This document shows, piece after piece, positions 63,166 to 64,000 of a stretch of 64,000 bases of DNA; position 1 is the first letter of the stretch, and every line of letters starts with the position of its first letter. The notes below the pieces were generated by a model that was not told the DNA's origin, ran no database searches, and saw nothing but the letters and a program-made list of their open reading frames with translations. Source of the DNA: Aquisediminimonas sp031376385 (GTDB lineage: Bacteria; Pseudomonadota; Alphaproteobacteria; Sphingomonadales; Sphingomonadaceae); assembly GCA_031376385.1 (NCBI GenBank), contig JANMDQ010000029.1:62001-126000 (forward strand), written 5' to 3'. The position numbers were made by a program, and so were the translations under genes.

Positions 63166-64000
63166 ATGATCTTCCAAAAACTTGACCGTATCGCCAGGAA
63201 GGCCCGTGAACATGGCCATAAGCGCCAGTGCGGTGTGCTGCTGACGACACCGCCGATCGTGCCGCAAGATGACGGCATCATTCTCTTCTCGATGATTGGG
63301 ACGGCTGTAGTTCTGCCTTATCTCCTCGCGATCAAATCCCTCCACCACCAGTTGCGGCGTGGGCGGATTGTCTTGCTGGATGATGGCACGCTGACGGTGG
63401 CGGACAAGGCCGTTCTGGCCGAACAATTGGGCAATCCGGATATCATCCCGATATCTTCAGTCGAAACAGGCGTCTGCCCCAAAGGCGGAACGTGGGAACG
63501 GCTGCTGACCATCCAGCGTCTGCGGGCCGAACATTATGTCATCCAGCTGGATTCAGATACGGTAACGCTTGGGCCTGTCGATGAAGTCGCAGCCGCCATT
63601 GCCGCCAATCGCTCTTTCACTCTGGCTGGTGGAGAGGAAGAGGCACCACTTGGTTTCCTTCCGTTGCCAGACTTCCTGAAAACATTTTATCCCGGTGGCC
63701 CCGCCGATGGCCATATTCAGAGCTTTTTTGAAAGCCGGATCATGCGTCTGCCCAACGCCGAGACGCGCCGTTACGCGCGTGGTTGTTCAGGTTTCGCAGG
63801 TTTTGCGAAGGGGCCGGACCGCGTTGAAGCGATGGTTAAGTTTTCGCAAGGCGCGCAGGCCTTTTGCGGCACTCGGTGGTCGGAATGGGGAACTGAGCAA
63901 ATCACGTCCAATTACCTGATCGCGAATGAAGACGGGGCGAGGCTGCTCCCCTACGATCATTACATGAATTATTGGAATGCACCTTGGGCAAGCGATATGC
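63166..64000 (+). CDS. glycosyltransferase-like protein, 3' end beyond window
   Basis: Open from ATG 63166 to the window end (278 codons). The sequence MIFQKLDRIARKAREHGHKR, LFSMIGTAVVLPYLLAIKSL, RIVLLDDGTLTVADKAVLAE and HYVIQLDSDTVTLGPVDEVA suggests a Rossmann-like nucleotide-sugar transferase (GT-A) fold with a DSD (DxD) metal motif near residue 128. Conserved Trp/Tyr-rich segments follow (GTRWSEWGTEQITSNYL). I cannot name a family. It begins 37 bases after the EamA gene. Confidence 0.6.
   Translation, partial: MIFQKLDRIARKAREHGHKRQCGVLLTTPPIVPQDDGIILFSMIGTAVVLPYLLAIKSLHHQLRRGRIVLLDDGTLTVADKAVLAEQLGNPDIIPISSVETGVCPKGGTWERLLTIQRLRAEHYVIQLDSDTVTLGPVDEVAAAIAANRSFTLAGGEEEAPLGFLPLPDFLKTFYPGGPADGHIQSFFESRIMRLPNAETRRYARGCSGFAGFAKGPDRVEAMVKFSQGAQAFCGTRWSEWGTEQITSNYLIANEDGARLLPYDHYMNYWNAPWASDM

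Noticed and set aside
1..64000. CRISPR array, prophage or replication origin
   Set aside because: No regularly spaced repeat array, phage structural gene or dnaA-box cluster was seen. rpmH-rnpA is often near oriC in other bacteria, but dnaA is not in the window.

Overview
The window looks like chromosome from an alphaproteobacterium of the Sphingomonadaceae (Sphingomonas/Sphingopyxis-like). The evidence is the gene content: a PhoK-type alkaline phosphatase, a long TonB-dependent receptor in a catabolic cluster, the order rpmH-rnpA-yidD-yidC-engB, many secreted peptidases, and SOS operators of the alphaproteobacterial form GTTC-N7-GTTC. GC content is moderate to high. Genus cannot be fixed by eye.

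Layout. 0-7 kb holds housekeeping genes: a Kef-type antiporter (cut by the left edge), isocitrate dehydrogenase, the psd-pssA phospholipid pair, a small SOS-controlled membrane protein, a secreted amidohydrolase and a PAP2 phosphatase, followed by a dead 276-bp insertion-sequence remnant. About 7.4-28.1 kb is an accessory catabolic region. 28.7-64 kb is mostly core: dut, a ThiF-family enzyme, a nuclease, the rpmH-rnpA-yidD-yidC-engB operon, yghU, peptidases, chorismate synthase, typA, a TelA/XpaC pair, CorC, phoK, dsbD, tRNA-Gln, ilvE, proC, an EamA transporter and a glycosyltransferase-like gene cut by the right edge.

The accessory region is the interesting part. A LacI-family regulator lies in a tightly overlapping operon with a HisD-family dehydrogenase, a broken alpha/beta hydrolase, a MetE-core-like zinc protein and an HpcH/HpaI-type aldolase. 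An SDR dehydrogenase diverges from it. Further right are a bicupin, two unrelated MFS transporters, a 917-residue TonB receptor and at least six NTF2/SnoaL-like proteins, most of them tandem two-domain forms of about 320-375 residues. A 14-bp imperfect palindrome with a central CG (TGCATTCGAAGTCA and close variants) sits in front of the SDR/hisD pair, the bicupin/SnoaL pair, the TonB receptor (twice) and, in weaker form, the last SnoaL gene. I infer that this is the LacI-family operator and that the region is one regulon for import and breakdown of an unidentified organic compound. Uptake would run through the TonB receptor and the MFS carriers, remodelling through the SnoaL-like, cupin and dehydrogenase proteins, and C-C cleavage through the aldolase. 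The substrate is unknown.

Other observations are direct repeats carrying SOS-box-like sequences on both sides of the right half of the cluster, a HAD protein lacking both catalytic aspartates, an rnpA frame open across all of rpmH, a repeat element inside the 3' end of rnpA, a membrane-anchored LuxR-type regulator, and several dispersed inverted repeats.
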